A program made the translations under genes and the position numbers. A DNA stretch of 64,000 nt, taken from positions 815,720 to 879,719 of the forward strand of contig NW_004450478.1 of NCBI RefSeq assembly GCF_000321225.1, in the 5' to 3' direction. Below, piece after piece: positions 35,399 to 46,695 of this stretch (within the stretch, counting starts at the first letter, position 1; each line of letters starts with the position of its first letter). Origin of the DNA: Odobenus rosmarus divergens. Its lineage: Eukaryota > Chordata > Mammalia > Carnivora > Odobenidae. Under the pieces are notes generated by a model. The model made no database searches. It had not been told where the DNA came from and worked only from the letters and a program-made list of their open reading frames with translations.

Positions 35399-35622
35399 GC
35401 ACCTGGGTGGCAAAGTTGGTTAAGGGTCTAACTCTTGGTTTCAGCCCAGGTCATGATCTCAGAGTCCTGGGATTGAGCCCCTCATCGGGCTCTGTGCTTA
35501 TCATGGAGTCTGCTTAAAGATTCTCTCTCTCTCTCTCTCTCCCTCTGCCCCCCCCATGTGTACTCTCTCTCTCTTTTTCTCTCTCTCTCTAAAATAAGTA
35601 AATAAGTCTTTAAAAAAAAGGA
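35399..35622 (+). mobile_element. SINEC retroposon with TSD
   Basis: Diverged SINE head gcacctgggtggcaaagttg, middle ggtctaactcttggtttcag, gggattgagcccctcatcgg, an expanded CT-rich middle (about 35522-35592), then aaataagtaaataagtcttt. TSD gaaaacctttgtttacaag (35380-35398) against gaaaagctttgtttataag (35623-35641), two mismatches. Confidence 0.94.
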
Positions 35623-35641
35623 GAAAAGCTTTGTTTATAAG

Positions 35642-36049
35642 AGAAAAATTTATCTGCAGGAAAAGAGATCATACAGGAAGTATCTTAACAGCCTTTTCAA
35701 ATAAGTGCGACATTTAATAAGACTCCTGAAGTCCTCAGAGGACTATATTCTCAGCAGGCAAAAAAAAAAAAAAAAAAAGTTAACTAAGTATTTAATTGAT
35801 GGCCATAGTGACTATCATGGTAGTTTTGGTCAGTTCATCTTTGTTGCTCTTGGCCATTCTTCTAAAATTTCTGATTGTTTGACTTCCCCACTAAAATCAT
35901 CAGCTGTCTGGACAACCAGCCAGTCCACTAGCCTACCTACTTACCTATCTACCACATAAGCAAACAAACAATAAAAACATCCTGTGGCAAACTAACAAAT
36001 GAAAACATTCTCTTGCTCTTCATGATACAGGATAAAATGAAAATTCATT
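35642..36049. other. No gene; poly-A tract
   Basis: Single-copy DNA with a run of 19 A at 35760-35778. The 84-codon ORF at 35705-35959 passes through that run as poly-Lys and has no family feature. Confidence 0.55.
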
Positions 36050-36480
36050 AGTATGTGTTCTGTTCACTCTTGCCCATGTTTCCCCCAACGTTATCTCCTG
36101 TAGTTCTTAGGGTTAACACGAAACCAGACACAAAGGACCCTTCACTCTTACCATCCAAAGTCTCCTTTGCATTTATTGCCTCTGCTCTTGCTCTCTCTTT
36201 TGGGTCCACTGGTTTTCTTCTCCATCAACTCAGCCTAATTCAAAATTTTAAGTCCAATTCATTTCAATTCTCTGACCCTTCCTCCATACCTCCATAAACT
36301 TCCCTAATAACTTGTAAATATATATGATTATTTTCTTAGGCACTGCTTACCAGCTCCAATTTGGGATTCATGAGGGCAGTTAAAGTATCATGGTCACTAG
36401 CAAGCTTAGCACGTTATTGACGTGTATTAGCCCCTTATCCATATGTTTTTGAATGAATAAATGAAAGAATTAATGAATAA
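36050..36480 (+). repeat. Probable L2 LINE fragment
   Basis: Right end gggattcatgagggcagtta then tttttgaatgaataaatga follows the L2 3' terminus. The pyrimidine-rich left part (ttgcctctgctcttgctctc, cttccctaataact) fits L2 sense sequence only loosely. An 80-codon ORF at 36055-36297 lies in it and is not gene-like. Confidence 0.4.
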
Positions 36481-36604
36481 AATCATATAAATGTATTTTT
36501 ATTAATAATTTAAAGTTATCTTGGGGCCCTCATAAAAATCAACATTTATCATACATCTATAATTTTATAACATGTGGGACATATTTTCATTAAACTTTTG
36601 CATG

Positions 36605-36622
36605 CACACACACACACACACA
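36605..36622. repeat. (CA)9 microsatellite
   Basis: Short uninterrupted CA run, flanked by catg on the left and catg on the right. Confidence 0.9.
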
Positions 36623-37449
36623 TGATTTTATACCCAGTACTTGGGAAAATAATAACCAATTTTAAATCTCTAACCTTAGAAAATATAATTTGCTTTGCAA
36701 CATATAAAGGAACATATTTTGGCAAGCATGGGGGCCACCTTAACATCTTCCCAGTGCTTATTACACATTTTAATGATTCTTAAATGTTTGCAGACAGTGC
36801 TTGCGTTATAAAGTGTTAGGTATATTTTGACCTTAAAATAGGATGCATGGGAAGGAATAAAATGGTTCTTTTACCCTTTATTTTTTTCCTTTTATTAAAT
36901 TATTCATCTGAGATCAGGGAAAACATGAAGCATGACCTGATTTCTAAGAGCTTTTTATGTTAGTAGAAATCTTCCAGTAGTTGTTATACTTCTGTGTATC
37001 CTTACACTTACTTTAAGTGATTTTAAATTGATTTTATTATCAAAGATATGAATGATATTTAATACCATTTTTAGTTATGTGATACATTTTAATTTTAATT
37101 TCCTTTCATTTCCCTTTTCTTTTATTTTTCTAATTTGTTTTATGGTGTTGTTTCCTTTTGAATATCTTCCTAGACTTCACAATGTATCTATTAGTCAAGT
37201 GTGGGTCATCCTTAGTGTATATATTATTTTGTAATCCATTGTTCACTTAACAATATGTAATTAACATTTCCCCATATAATTAAACATTTTTCTATATTGT
37301 CATGCTGGTTGTAAATTAAAGGTATCTTAAGTTTTTACCTATTTAAAAAATTGCTGTACTAAGCAATATTAGAATTAAATAATTAAATACAATTATTTAT
37401 GGTGGACAGATTTCTAAAAACCGAATTGCTGCTTGAACAGTTTTGAAAT
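36623..37449. other. No gene or recognised repeat
   Basis: AT-rich single-copy sequence. The T-rich ORF at 37052-37234 is Phe/Leu/Ile low complexity. Confidence 0.55.
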
Positions 37450-37485
37450 ATATATATACATACATATATATGTATGTATATATAT
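37450..37485. repeat. 36-bp perfect palindrome in TA/CA repeat
   Basis: atatatatacatacatat is followed immediately by its exact reverse complement, so the 36 bp read the same on both strands (centre between 37467 and 37468). Cruciform-prone and likely unstable in copy number. Confidence 0.93.
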
Positions 37486-37582
37486 TGCTCTTTTGCCTGC
37501 CAAATATGTTTTAAGTAATTATATCTCAACCAGCTGGTTGTAAAGTTGGCCATTTTCTGAACGCAGTACTGGAATAAGTGTT

Positions 37583-37617
37583 CGTGTGTGTGTGTGTGTA
37601 CGTGTGTGTGTGTGTGT
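37583..37617. repeat. (TG)n with one central tacg
   Basis: A 35-nt uninterrupted alternation of pyrimidine and purine: TG repeat with a central gtacgt. Potential Z-DNA former and likely polymorphic. Confidence 0.92.
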
Positions 37618-37754
37618 TTATTCTTTTAACAATAAAATAATGACAATGACATGGTGGATGTAATAATTGAAAGTGAACACTAATAAATCTTATAAAAACA
37701 AACTAGAAAAAATATACATTGAGAACTGTTCTAGAAGTAATACGAAACTTCTGT

Positions 37755-38440
37755 GATTATTCATTCATTCAGCATTTATTCACTTTTGTAAAAAATTGTT
37801 TACTGAACACAGGGTGTATTCCAGACACTGTGCTGGATGACAGGATGTAAGGCTCAGTGAGCCGTGACCTCAGCCTTGCACCTCTGCAGAACATACTTAC
37901 ATAAAGCATGTCCATTTCTGTAGAACATTGCTGTCAGCAATGCCACAACAGAGAGTCATGCAAGTGAGTGAGTGGGGAAGTTGGTGGAGGCTTCACAGAG
38001 AAGGTAGTATTTGAGCTAGTTCTAGCAGTATGAGTAGGAGTTTATAGAAAAGTGAAGGAAAAAATAAAAATAAACCAATACAAATGTATATAATGAAGAT
38101 AATGAACAGGTATTTGCTTGTTTGTTTTTTCAGAAAGAGAAGTGAGGTTGGGGTCCACCTTGGGGAATATGGAATGACCCATGCCTTGCTAAGAAGTTCT
38201 GGTAATTAGTGTAAAAAGCAAGCAAAAAGGTTTTTAAATAAAGGAGTGGTAAACTGTTTATATAAGAAAAATACTCCTAAGGCAGTGTAGAGTATGGACC
38301 AGAGGAGAAGAGAAACTGGTGGCGAGAAACAATGGACTAGGCCGCATGATGGAAGCCACGTCTTAGTGGTGGTGGCCGGGGAGAGAAGCTCAGTGATGGT
38401 GCCCACAGGATGTGCTAGTTGAAGAGGAAGGAGGAGAGTA
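37755..38440 (-). repeat. L2 LINE, antisense
   Basis: Left end attcattcattcagcattta, then ccagacactgtgctggatga, gaggcttcacagagaaggta, gtatttgagctagttctagc, and towards the right gatggaagccacgtcttagt then ggtggtggccggggag. These follow antisense L2 in order, though with unrelated-looking stretches between. The 85-codon ORF at 38206-38463 (minus) lies in it. Confidence 0.6.
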
Positions 38441-38854
38441 AAGGTCTGAAGTGGCAAAGACACATTACAGAATAAGCTCCTTTCCTAATTTGACTCCCTG
38501 TGTCTAGTGTACCATCCTCTGCAGGGACCCCAATCCTGAGATAAAAGGATTCTAGAGACCTGAGAGAACCAGTGAATGCCCTGCTTTCTTGGATAACAAC
38601 TCGGAGATAAGGACCCATAGTTTTCATTAGATTCTCCTCTCAGATTCCTGGGTACTTTTTAAAAAATTGTAAGCCGATATGTTTATAGGTACTTTTCTAG
38701 GGAGGAAGACTCCATGCTTTCATTAGATCTGTTTAGTAGATTATAACACCAAATGGCTGAAATTAAATTTCAGAATATACTTTTATTTTCACAGATTTTG
38801 TTTGTGTTTAGGTCCAGTCTTTAGGGCAGAGCTATGGGGTAGTGTGGCAGAAAA
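38441..38854. other. No gene or recognised repeat
   Basis: Single-copy sequence. A 70-codon ORF at 38415-38627 (minus) has no family feature. Confidence 0.5.
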
Positions 38855-39050
38855 TACATGGCAAAATTGGTAAATTTCTTAAACTTTCTTAACTGCAATT
38901 TCTTCACTTACAAAATGGGGAGAGTAACATCTAGTTCAAATAGGGGGATATTAAATAAGAACGTACTAGCCTAGCAGTTAGTAGAGTGGTTGGTTAATAG
39001 AAGGCCCTCAGTAAACGATAGCAATAATGAATACTGTTGTTATTATCATT
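38855..39050 (+). repeat. MIR SINE fragment
   Basis: MIR core and tail: gtaaatttcttaaactttct, aactgcaatttcttcactta, caaaatggggagagtaacat, then agaaggccctcagtaaacga. The tRNA-like head is lost or too decayed to read. Confidence 0.6.
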
Positions 39051-39980
39051 ATATTTAATAAATAGCAGTGATAAGCCTTACCTCACTTCCCTTTCCCTCC
39101 ACGATGCCTTTACTTATGACTCCATCTAAAGTTGGTCTCATCCTCTTTTGAGCTCTTTGCTTGTACTTCCTTTTGACACCTACCTTACTTTAACTGCAAT
39201 TATAATATATATGTCTTTGCCTCATCCAGCTTAGTCGAGATAAGGATATCCGTATTGTAGAACTTTTAGTGTTGGCTGTTATACATTCTACATAGTATAA
39301 GCACAATATTTTAAATATTTTATATACAACATGATATCAAATATTTTAATAGCACATTTGGTTCAGTGGTAATGATCAAGTATTTATCCACACCATATTA
39401 TCTTCTTGACAACACAGTGGATTCTGGAAAGAGTCTATGGTATATTCATCGTGCTCACACTACGTTAGAAAAAAAAATATATTGTTTCTCACACTTAAAA
39501 AAAACTTGGGTTTTACCTTTACTCTTTAAAAAATAAATAACAGATTTCCTGTCACTTCTGTATATGATATAAAACCTAAATCTTTATCTAGTGTTGTATG
39601 TATTGTATTAAAATAGCCCATATTTGCCAAAACCTCAGGTAACTCAACATCTGAACAAACTTAGCAACAAATAATGTATGTATAGTTCAAAGATTTGGTT
39701 TATATAATTCTTCTTATTCCTCACATAATAATTGTCATGTATATTTTGCCAATAGGGTAATTTATGCCTAGCTAATTACATGAATTAAAAATTTAATAAG
39801 GCTGTGTTTATGAAACATTATCGACTCAATTACATTACCTCAAAACCTCATATAGCCCCTCAACGAGCAGCAGCAAGAACAGAGGTCAAAGCGTTTTGAT
39901 TGTCTTAACATAACTCTTGTGTTTTGATTTTTTTAAGTTACATGTGAACACAGTAATTTTCAATATCAAAAATTATGCTA
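39051..39980. other. No gene or recognised repeat
   Basis: About 0.9 kb of AT-rich single-copy DNA. Confidence 0.55.
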
Positions 39981-39993
39981 TTTTAATATATCT

Positions 39994-40182
39994 GGGGGTG
40001 CCTGGGTGACTCAGTTGTTTAAGCATCTGCCTTTGGCTCAGGTCATGATCCCAGGGTCCTGGGATTGAGCCCTGCATCCGGCTCCCTGCTCCACGGAGAG
40101 CCTGCTTCTCCCTCTCCCTCTGCTCCTCCCCTGCTTGTGCTAGCTCTCTCTCTAATACATAAATAAAATCTTCCAAAAAAAT
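39994..40182 (+). mobile_element. SINEC retroposon
   Basis: SINE head gtgcctgggtgactcagttg, ggtcctgggattgagccctg, CT-rich middle, acataaataaaatcttccaa. Probable TSD ttttaatatatct (39981-39993) against an altered copy ending aaaatatct at about 40196. The ORF at 39973-40176 (minus) is its antisense. Confidence 0.93.
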
Positions 40183-40196
40183 TTTAAAAAATATCT

Positions 40197-40592
40197 AAAT
40201 GCAAAAAGGTTGTACAATAAAGAAGAACACTGTAGGCTTATCGGAAAGAATGTAAAGAAACATTTTATAAAGCACAGAGCAGACACCTGGCAACTGGCAG
40301 TTCAATAAAGCAAACACGTGTTGTACATGGCTGTCAAACAACTTTCCAGAATCACCAGAACCAAGTGGGGCAACCCTTCCATGTGCTTAGAGGACCCTGT
40401 GTTTATTTATCATAACACCTATCAGGCTCTATTTCAATCATCTATTGACTTGTCTGTCTTTCCCGTCAGAATGAAATACATTCTTTTCAAACCATCTTTA
40501 GGCTCCCACTGGCACATGGAAGGCAATAAATTGTGTATGGAATCAATTAATGAAGTAAATAATTAATTAATTAAATGACCACCGTGTTTTCC
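40197..40592. other. No gene supported
   Basis: Single-copy DNA. The 82-codon ORF at 40318-40566 has mixed composition but no recognisable motif; I cannot support it as an exon. Confidence 0.45.
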
Positions 40593-40770
40593 AATGATTT
40601 TCAGACTTTAATGTGCATAATAATTGCCTTTCAGAACTTAGTTTTAAAATGCAGATTCCTTATGACTCCACACAGATTCAAACTCAGTAGGTTATGCAGC
40701 CTGAGAATGTGCAGCTTAACAAGGACACCAGTGTTTCTGATTCAGCGCAAAGATCATTCTTTGAAAACAT
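40593..40770 (-). mobile_element. hAT-Charlie fossil (MER20-like)
   Basis: Nonautonomous hAT DNA-transposon remnant: ttcagactttaatgtgcata, atcattctttgaaaac, gatcattctttga, with actcagtaggttatgcagcc, ctgagaatgtgcagcttaac and gtgtttctgattcagcgcaa in the middle. The order matches the complement of a MER20-type element (caaactttagtgtgcat...tctgattcagtagg...cctgagaat). The exact family member is from memory. Confidence 0.55.
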
Positions 40771-40929
40771 GAATACATGAACACACATCAGTGTGATTAA
40801 AAATTCTTCTTGATTGAAGTAACTTTCAGCAAAATCACTAGGCCATTGTTCACTGGTTCTGAATTGACAGAATGAGTGAGGAGGGGTGCTCTGTGAGAGA
40901 AAGCCTAAGACATACTGGTGAAAGTTTGC

Positions 40930-41260
40930 TCAAACTTTCTTGGATTCTGTACCTGTTAGATTCGTGAGGTCAATATTAATAGAAGGAAAGCTAAGGACAA
41001 ACTTGGCAATGTGGGCAGATGATGGAACCACCGACGGATCCAGATAAAGGATCCGGGGTTCCAACTGGGCTGCACTGGGGTCACTATCCAAGAGTTCAAA
41101 CGAAGAAAAAAGCAGGGGGCAAAATCGAGGCCAGTAACAGAAAAGCATCTCAAGATACAGACGATGCAGGTATATTGACAGTAGAAAAGAGTCTTGAGTG
41201 TGACTTCCAATACCTGGACAGACCCACTGCTTCCTCAGTTCCTATTTTAAGTTAACTTTC
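40930..41260. other. Unassigned segment with clustered CpGs and overlapping ORFs
   Basis: Not a recognised repeat. Several CpGs lie within about 110 bp (ccaccgacggatcc near 41030, gatccggggt near 41050, caaacgaaga near 41098, aaatcgagg near 41123, gacgatgc near 41160), unusual for this CpG-poor window. ORFs overlap on both strands (78 codons at 41019-41255 plus; 72 codons at 40930-41148 minus; 84 codons at 40956-41210 minus). None shows a known domain. It could be an old retrocopy fragment, a conserved element or chance. Confidence 0.3.
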
Positions 41261-43094
41261 TCAGTGTCAGTGGATGGGAACTAGCCAAGTGTGTGCTATT
41301 CCCAGAGCTGGATTTGCTTCTTAGGTATTGGCCATGGTGGAAGGTTAGATCTCCTAAAGCATTTATACTTTCAGATTCAGCGCAGAATCTTTGAAAAATA
41401 TTGTTTACGTTCTTGAACTCTAAGCCAGATCTAATAAATCAGTATCTTCAGGGAGCACACAATAGGAGTTGATTTATGAATGCTTTTTAGGTGATTCAGA
41501 TGATTGGCCTGGTTGTGGGAGCCATGGCTTTGAAAAACCTCCATAGATACTTCATTCATGAAAAATGTAGTGTTACTGTATTTATAAGGAGTCATATCCC
41601 CCAGTTCCCATCTTTAACTATACGTTTTTGCCTCTTGCACACAACCCCTCGCCTCATCTGTCTCCTAGTAGCCCCCGTCCAAAATTATTTTGCCACAGAC
41701 TTGCTTTTTTTTAGATATTCTAGCTAACTATAATAGTAATTTCCTCTATTCCCTTTTCCATCAATTTTTAGTCTAAAGATTTATTTTTCTCTTCTTTTTT
41801 TCCTGTCTGTACAATTTATACCCTAAGGCACATTCAAATTGCATGTCATAATGTCATACGTACCCCTCCCACCTTTTTATGACTACCCACATAGGTAGCA
41901 CATCGGCGGGCTACATTTCTAAAATAATTAGGGTCCAGTGACTCCGTGTCTGAACAAGTGAGCGAGGTCATTATTCATCTAAAAATGTAAGAGAAAAGTT
42001 AAAAAAAAGAGAAAGTTTCTTTAAAAAATGGAAGATGGGTTTAGAATAGAGCAGAACACCTAAGACGTTTTACATCCTGACTTGTTTTAACAAGATTCTA
42101 CTGCTTTGTCATTCATTTATAGAATGGTTATAGCCTCCCATTGGCTCAGTGCTCCCATTTATTCAGGGACTGTAAATAATAGCCATCAGCAAAGCTTTTG
42201 AAATCTTCAGATGAAAAGAACTAAATTAAGGAAGCTTCCTAAGTGCATCCCATCCCCACAAAATGGATGCCGACTAGAACACAGAAAGCCAGGAACAGCA
42301 AGCACAGCCTGGTGATCCTAGCAACCTCATACAGTCCAGCTTTTGAGAACCATGAATGTTTATTTTCTATGTACTGAGGGTTGGGTTTCCTAATAGTTTT
42401 TTTTTTTTTCTCAATTGTAACAGGGTATAGTGGATTTATCTTAAGATGTGAGAGGTATTGGAGAAGGCAATATCAAATCAGCTGCATTATGTGGATTAAT
42501 GCTGCAGTAATTTCTCTCTTTGGTTATTGCAAACCTGGTTGCTATTTTAAAGCTATTAGTCACATGCTACTGTACCTAGGAGTAAATTTGTTCATTTCCA
42601 TCCAAAGATGCTTCATTTTGTTGCTCAACAGGAGAAATTTCGATAAATAAATACTAGCATTTTTTTTTAATGCTCCCAGGGACTTAAAATGTACCTGCAA
42701 TTTAAAAAATTTTATACAGATTATATTTTGTTGAAGAGTTTATTTGTAAAATCTACATATTTTAAATTATTAGGTCAAAGAGCTTACAGTGGTTGAGGTT
42801 ACAATCTTAATGAAGTGCTTTGTAAAATCTTCTTATGATATGATTGTTGAGTTATGGAACCAGTGCTCACTCCTCTGGGCCCACAGTGTATAATTAGATC
42901 AGTGTGATAAAGTTGGGAAGCATTACTTGAAATATAGAATCTGCCTAACTCAGATAACAGTGAATTTGTAGTCTAAAAAATTTGTTAGAGCTCTTTGTCA
43001 TTTAATCACTTTGTTAAATCTGATAATGTCAATATTCAGTACTGGGGAATGCAGTCAAGAAAAAACTATGTTGCCTACTAAGATCAAGTAACTG
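41261..43094. other. No gene seen; single-copy
   Basis: About 1.8 kb. ORFs at 41491-41727 and 42381-42650 (plus) have no recognisable family. Poly-T runs at 42399-42410 and 42661-42668. Confidence 0.45.
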
Positions 43095-43175
43095 TTGGGG
43101 CATTGTGTGGGATATAAGAAATGTAGACATACTCTTAGCCTTCCAGGATCTCAAAGTACATTTGGTCAGACCAGG

Positions 43176-43177
<2 letters not shown>
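43095..43177 (-). repeat. Possible short L2 fragment, antisense
   Basis: The order gcattgtgtgggatataaga, catactcttagccttccagg, atctcaaagtacatttggtc resembles antisense L2 just inside its 3' end (gggatacaaagatgaat...ccctcaaggagctcaca). Short and diverged. Confidence 0.35.

Positions 43178-43207
<30 letters not shown>
43178..43207. repeat. (CA)15 microsatellite
   Basis: Uninterrupted 30-bp CA run; likely polymorphic. The longest pure dinucleotide repeat in the window. Confidence 0.96.
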
Positions 43208-43209
<2 letters not shown>

Positions 43210-44435
43210 GATACCTATATATGTGAATAGGATAGATAAGATATATGGCATTTATTTTCAATAACCCAAATCTCACATTCCCTATTTTTATACAACTGAG
43301 TTTACAATTATTTATACCACATAGCATGTCCTGTTCCATAGCTTTAAATTATTATTTAAATTCATGAACTTTGTGTACCTCAGAGAAATTTGTTTGCTTA
43401 TTTTTTGCTGTTTGTTTTCTGGAATAGCTAGGTATTGTAGATAAAAGAAAATCCTTTTAAGTGCTAAAGTGTTCATTTTATTTCAAATTATCATTTTGTT
43501 ATTTTAGGATGTAAGCATTTTTAAATGTACGGTTTATTTCCCTGACTTCCTAAAATAAGTAAATTAAGCATGTTTTTAATCTCTTCAGAGGCATTATGTG
43601 CGTCAGTGTTTGTGATATTCTCAAAATGAAAATGTCAGTATAGAATGGATATGATGGAAATCCCTGGGTTTCCTGGAAAAAAGAAATGCCTTATTGATCT
43701 ACTTTTATGTCATTTTTATTTTTTCTCCTAAACATGTGTGAAGCAGTTAGGTGATTTTCTGTGCACTTTCTGCTAAATTACTACTAAATTAATAAGTGGC
43801 TCAAAAGCTAAAGCATACTTCTTCCAAGGGGCAATTTCAATTTTTAGAAAGCTATCAACCTTATTATTGATATCAGTGATCCTGAGGATCCTGAGTTTGT
43901 CCGTGTCTTCGAAATGTCATCTCAGAATTCTTCATTGCCAATATGAAGGATCACCTCCAGCATAGCAGTATTCACCCTCTCATCTATGGCCCTTGCTTTG
44001 ATTTTGTTCCTGATGTAGGAAGGAGTATTTTATCTTTTGTAGCTTTTGATAGAGAATTGTATCTTTAGGGGTAGCAAGCTGGAGTATAGGGAGCATTTTT
44101 GTGACATATCAGAGATTAATAAAATTAAAAATCCCATAATCTTATGGTAACAATAAAATTAATAGCTATTTGATAATGTAGTGTTATCTTGAGATTCCTT
44201 CATTCCTAAATTACAATTTCATTTATTTTGTGAATATTCCAGAAGGTAGACTCTATTAAGAAATGAATCTTATACAAGATTCATGAAACTCCTCTAACGC
44301 CTCAAGGTTTTGCTTACTATCTTTGTTTAAATGTCTACTGTAATTATTCCCTTTCAAATGCCAAAGCTCAATTCTGTGACTAATACAGCTTAATAAACTG
44401 TATCTACGTTATTTGTAAAATGCTTTTTTAGAGAG
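43208..44435. other. No gene or recognised repeat
   Basis: About 1.2 kb of single-copy DNA. Confidence 0.55.
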
Positions 44436-44866
44436 TGTGGTAGAAAGAATCATGGTCCCTAAGGATGTTTATATCTTAATGTCCAGAATCTATGAGTATG
44501 TTATGCTACATGGAAAAGAGTTGACTTTAAGATAAGGAGATTATCTGTATTATCCTTTTGGACCAAGGGTCCTTATATAGGGAAAAAGAGGCAGACGGAT
44601 CAGAAGCAAAGAGACGGCATCCTGAGAAAGACTCAAATCATTGCTGGGTTTGGTGGTAGAAGGGGGTCATGGATTGTGAGAAGCCTCTAGAAGCTGGAAA
44701 GCAAAAGACAGTGGGTTTTCCCCTAGAGTCCCAGGAAGGAAGGCGGCCCAGTGAGACTCATTTCAGATTTCTGACCTCCAGAAGTGTAAGATGATAAACT
44801 GGAGTTGTTTTAAGCCACTAAGTTTAAGCCACTAATTTGTTACAACAGCAATAGGAAACTTGAACA
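44436..44866 (+). mobile_element. MaLR solo LTR (MLT1 type)
   Basis: Complete-looking LTR from tgtggtagaaagaatcatgg to caataggaaacttgaaca, with the LTR-typical TG start and CA end. Internal landmarks: gtccagaatctatgagtatg, gttatgctacatggaaaaga, aagggtccttatatagggaa, gaagcctctagaagctggaa, tctgacctccagaagtgtaa, gttgttttaagccactaagt. The phrase taagtttaagccactaa near 44820 repeats a dozen bases of its neighbour, a small internal duplication. No internal retroviral genes adjoin it. Confidence 0.8.
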
Positions 44867-45621
44867 GTTAATACTAGAGTCAAAGACAGGGTCATTCTTA
44901 TACTGTTTCATAGAGAGTCAGTCAAACAATACTGCTGAATTCCCATATGTGGGTGAATTGTGGAGGGGTGCTTCTCTGTAACTTTGCATCATTCATAATC
45001 TTTGGGCAGTATAAATAGCTACCCAGGCTGAGGCCAAATGCAGAGATAGGGTAGATAAAATACTTCTGTATTGACATAGCAATGTTTTCCTGTATTTACT
45101 TTTAAAAGTGAAATTATATAGATCCATCTTCTTATTTCAGTTTATAGTCACTCTTCACATGTTATTAGATAACAAATTAGATATCTTATAAATTTTTGCT
45201 TTTACTGTAATATTCTTGTTATAATGTATATATGGTGCTCCTATCTTAGTATTTCTGCTATGGCATACAATTAAACAGGTCATGGTGTCTATTCTGTATT
45301 TTGGCTTAGTATGTCATGATAAAATTGCTTTAAGCCTTTAAGAAGCACAGTAGGGACAAGCTTCTGAGGCTACTGAAGTCCAGTTAGGTTGGGTGCTACT
45401 TATATAGGCTAGACGTATGCTAAGAATATAATACATAAAAATAACTACAGTGACCGGCCAGCTGGGAAGTTGACCTTGACTCAATCAGGGGGAAGCTCCT
45501 CTTTCCACAACCTGTATTCATTATCTGAAATTAATTTAATTCCATAGATGTGAATCATGGAGTTTGGAGATTCACTATGGAATATCTAAAAATTCTACTT
45601 TGAGCTTATTTACTGGTTAAG
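44867..45621. other. No gene or recognised repeat
   Basis: Single-copy sequence between an LTR and a DNA-transposon fossil. Confidence 0.55.
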
Positions 45622-45836
45622 CAGAGATTCTCAGCCTTGACATGATTGACATTTGGACCAGATTGTTCTTTACTGTGGGGGGCTATCCTGTAAAGTTCAG
45701 GATATTTAGAAGAATCCATAGCCTCTACCCACTGGATGTCAGTAACAAACCCCTACTCCAGTTGAAACAACCTGTGCTTCCAGATATAACCAAAAGTTTC
45801 CAGTGGGGCAAAATCACTTCTGGTTAGGAACCACTG
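45622..45836 (-). mobile_element. MER5A (hAT-Charlie) fossil, antisense
   Basis: Near full-length MER5A in reverse: gattctcagccttgacatga, tgacatttggaccagattgt, ctgtggggggctatcctgta, ggatatttagaagaatccat, gcctctacccactggatgtc, then ggttaggaaccactg. The two ends are inverted copies of a cagtggttctcaac-type terminus. Nonautonomous, no transposase. ORFs at 45642-45827 (plus) and 45753-45956 (minus) are readings through it. Confidence 0.9.
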
Positions 45837-46339
45837 GAACACAGTACTTGAGAATTTAACTTTTTTCTTGCAACTAAGATTCCGTTTTACAACCCACTTT
45901 GAGTAGCTGGGTTTTGCTTTAATACCCCCTGTCAAATTACCTGCAGTTACAGCCAAAAATTACCTAAGGGGTAGCCCCAAATTTAAATATTATATTTCCC
46001 TAGACTTTAGTTACCGTGGTAGGGTCTCTGCTGTGACAATGTAGGATATCCTCCCTTCCTCCTCACTTTTCATGAACCAAGTGTGTGTAAAACCTCCCTG
46101 GAGGTTACACTCTTTTTTTTTTTTTACCTTCTATGATTTTATCCACTGACATCTGGAGGCATCTTCCCTGATAGGCTGATGAATACCCATAGTTTTCTCA
46201 TCCTGTTAATCTATGGTTTGTCCCATTCTACTAGAGCCTCATTTATGGCAGTTGGATTTGTTTAAAAACAACAATAACAAAAAAAATTAATTGGTACTCA
46301 TTCTTATTTCACATATAAACACACATATCACCATCACCA
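45837..46339. other. No gene; poly-T tract
   Basis: Single-copy DNA with a T run at 46112-46125 and a short (CAC/CAT)n patch near 46328-46344. Confidence 0.5.
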
Positions 46340-46451
46340 CCACCAATTGAGGCCTGAGTACCCAGTAAGACTGTTTACAAGTAACAGAAACTAATTTGAG
46401 AAAGCTTAAGTAGAAAAGCAATGCAAAGCAAAGGAAAAAAAACGTAATTTT

Positions 46452-46646
46452 TTTTAAAGATTTTATTTATTTTTTTGACAGAGAGAGACAACAGTGAGAG
46501 AGGGAACACAAGCAGGGGGAGTGGGAGAGGGAGAACAGGCTTCCCGTGGAGCAGGGAGCCTGATGCAGGGCTCAATCCCAGGACCCTGAGATCATGACCT
46601 GAGACGAAGGCAGACACATAATGGACTGAGCCACCCAGGCACCCCC
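46452..46646 (-). mobile_element. SINEC retroposon with TSD
   Basis: Antisense SINE: aaagattttatttatttttt, gagagggaacacaagcaggg, ggctcaatcccaggaccctg, head complement gactgagccacccaggcacc. TSD aaaaaacgtaatttt (ending 46451) against aaaaaagtaatttt (46647-46660). It lies head-to-head with the next SINE, 49 bp away. Confidence 0.94.
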
Positions 46647-46695
46647 AAAAAAGTAATTTTGATTAAAAATAAACTGTCTCAGAAAGTCAAGGTAT

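Noticed and set aside
42381..42650. 89-codon ORF with a hydrophobic start as a membrane protein
   Set aside because: Its N-terminus is a poly-T-encoded Phe run and no downstream family feature or splice context is visible.
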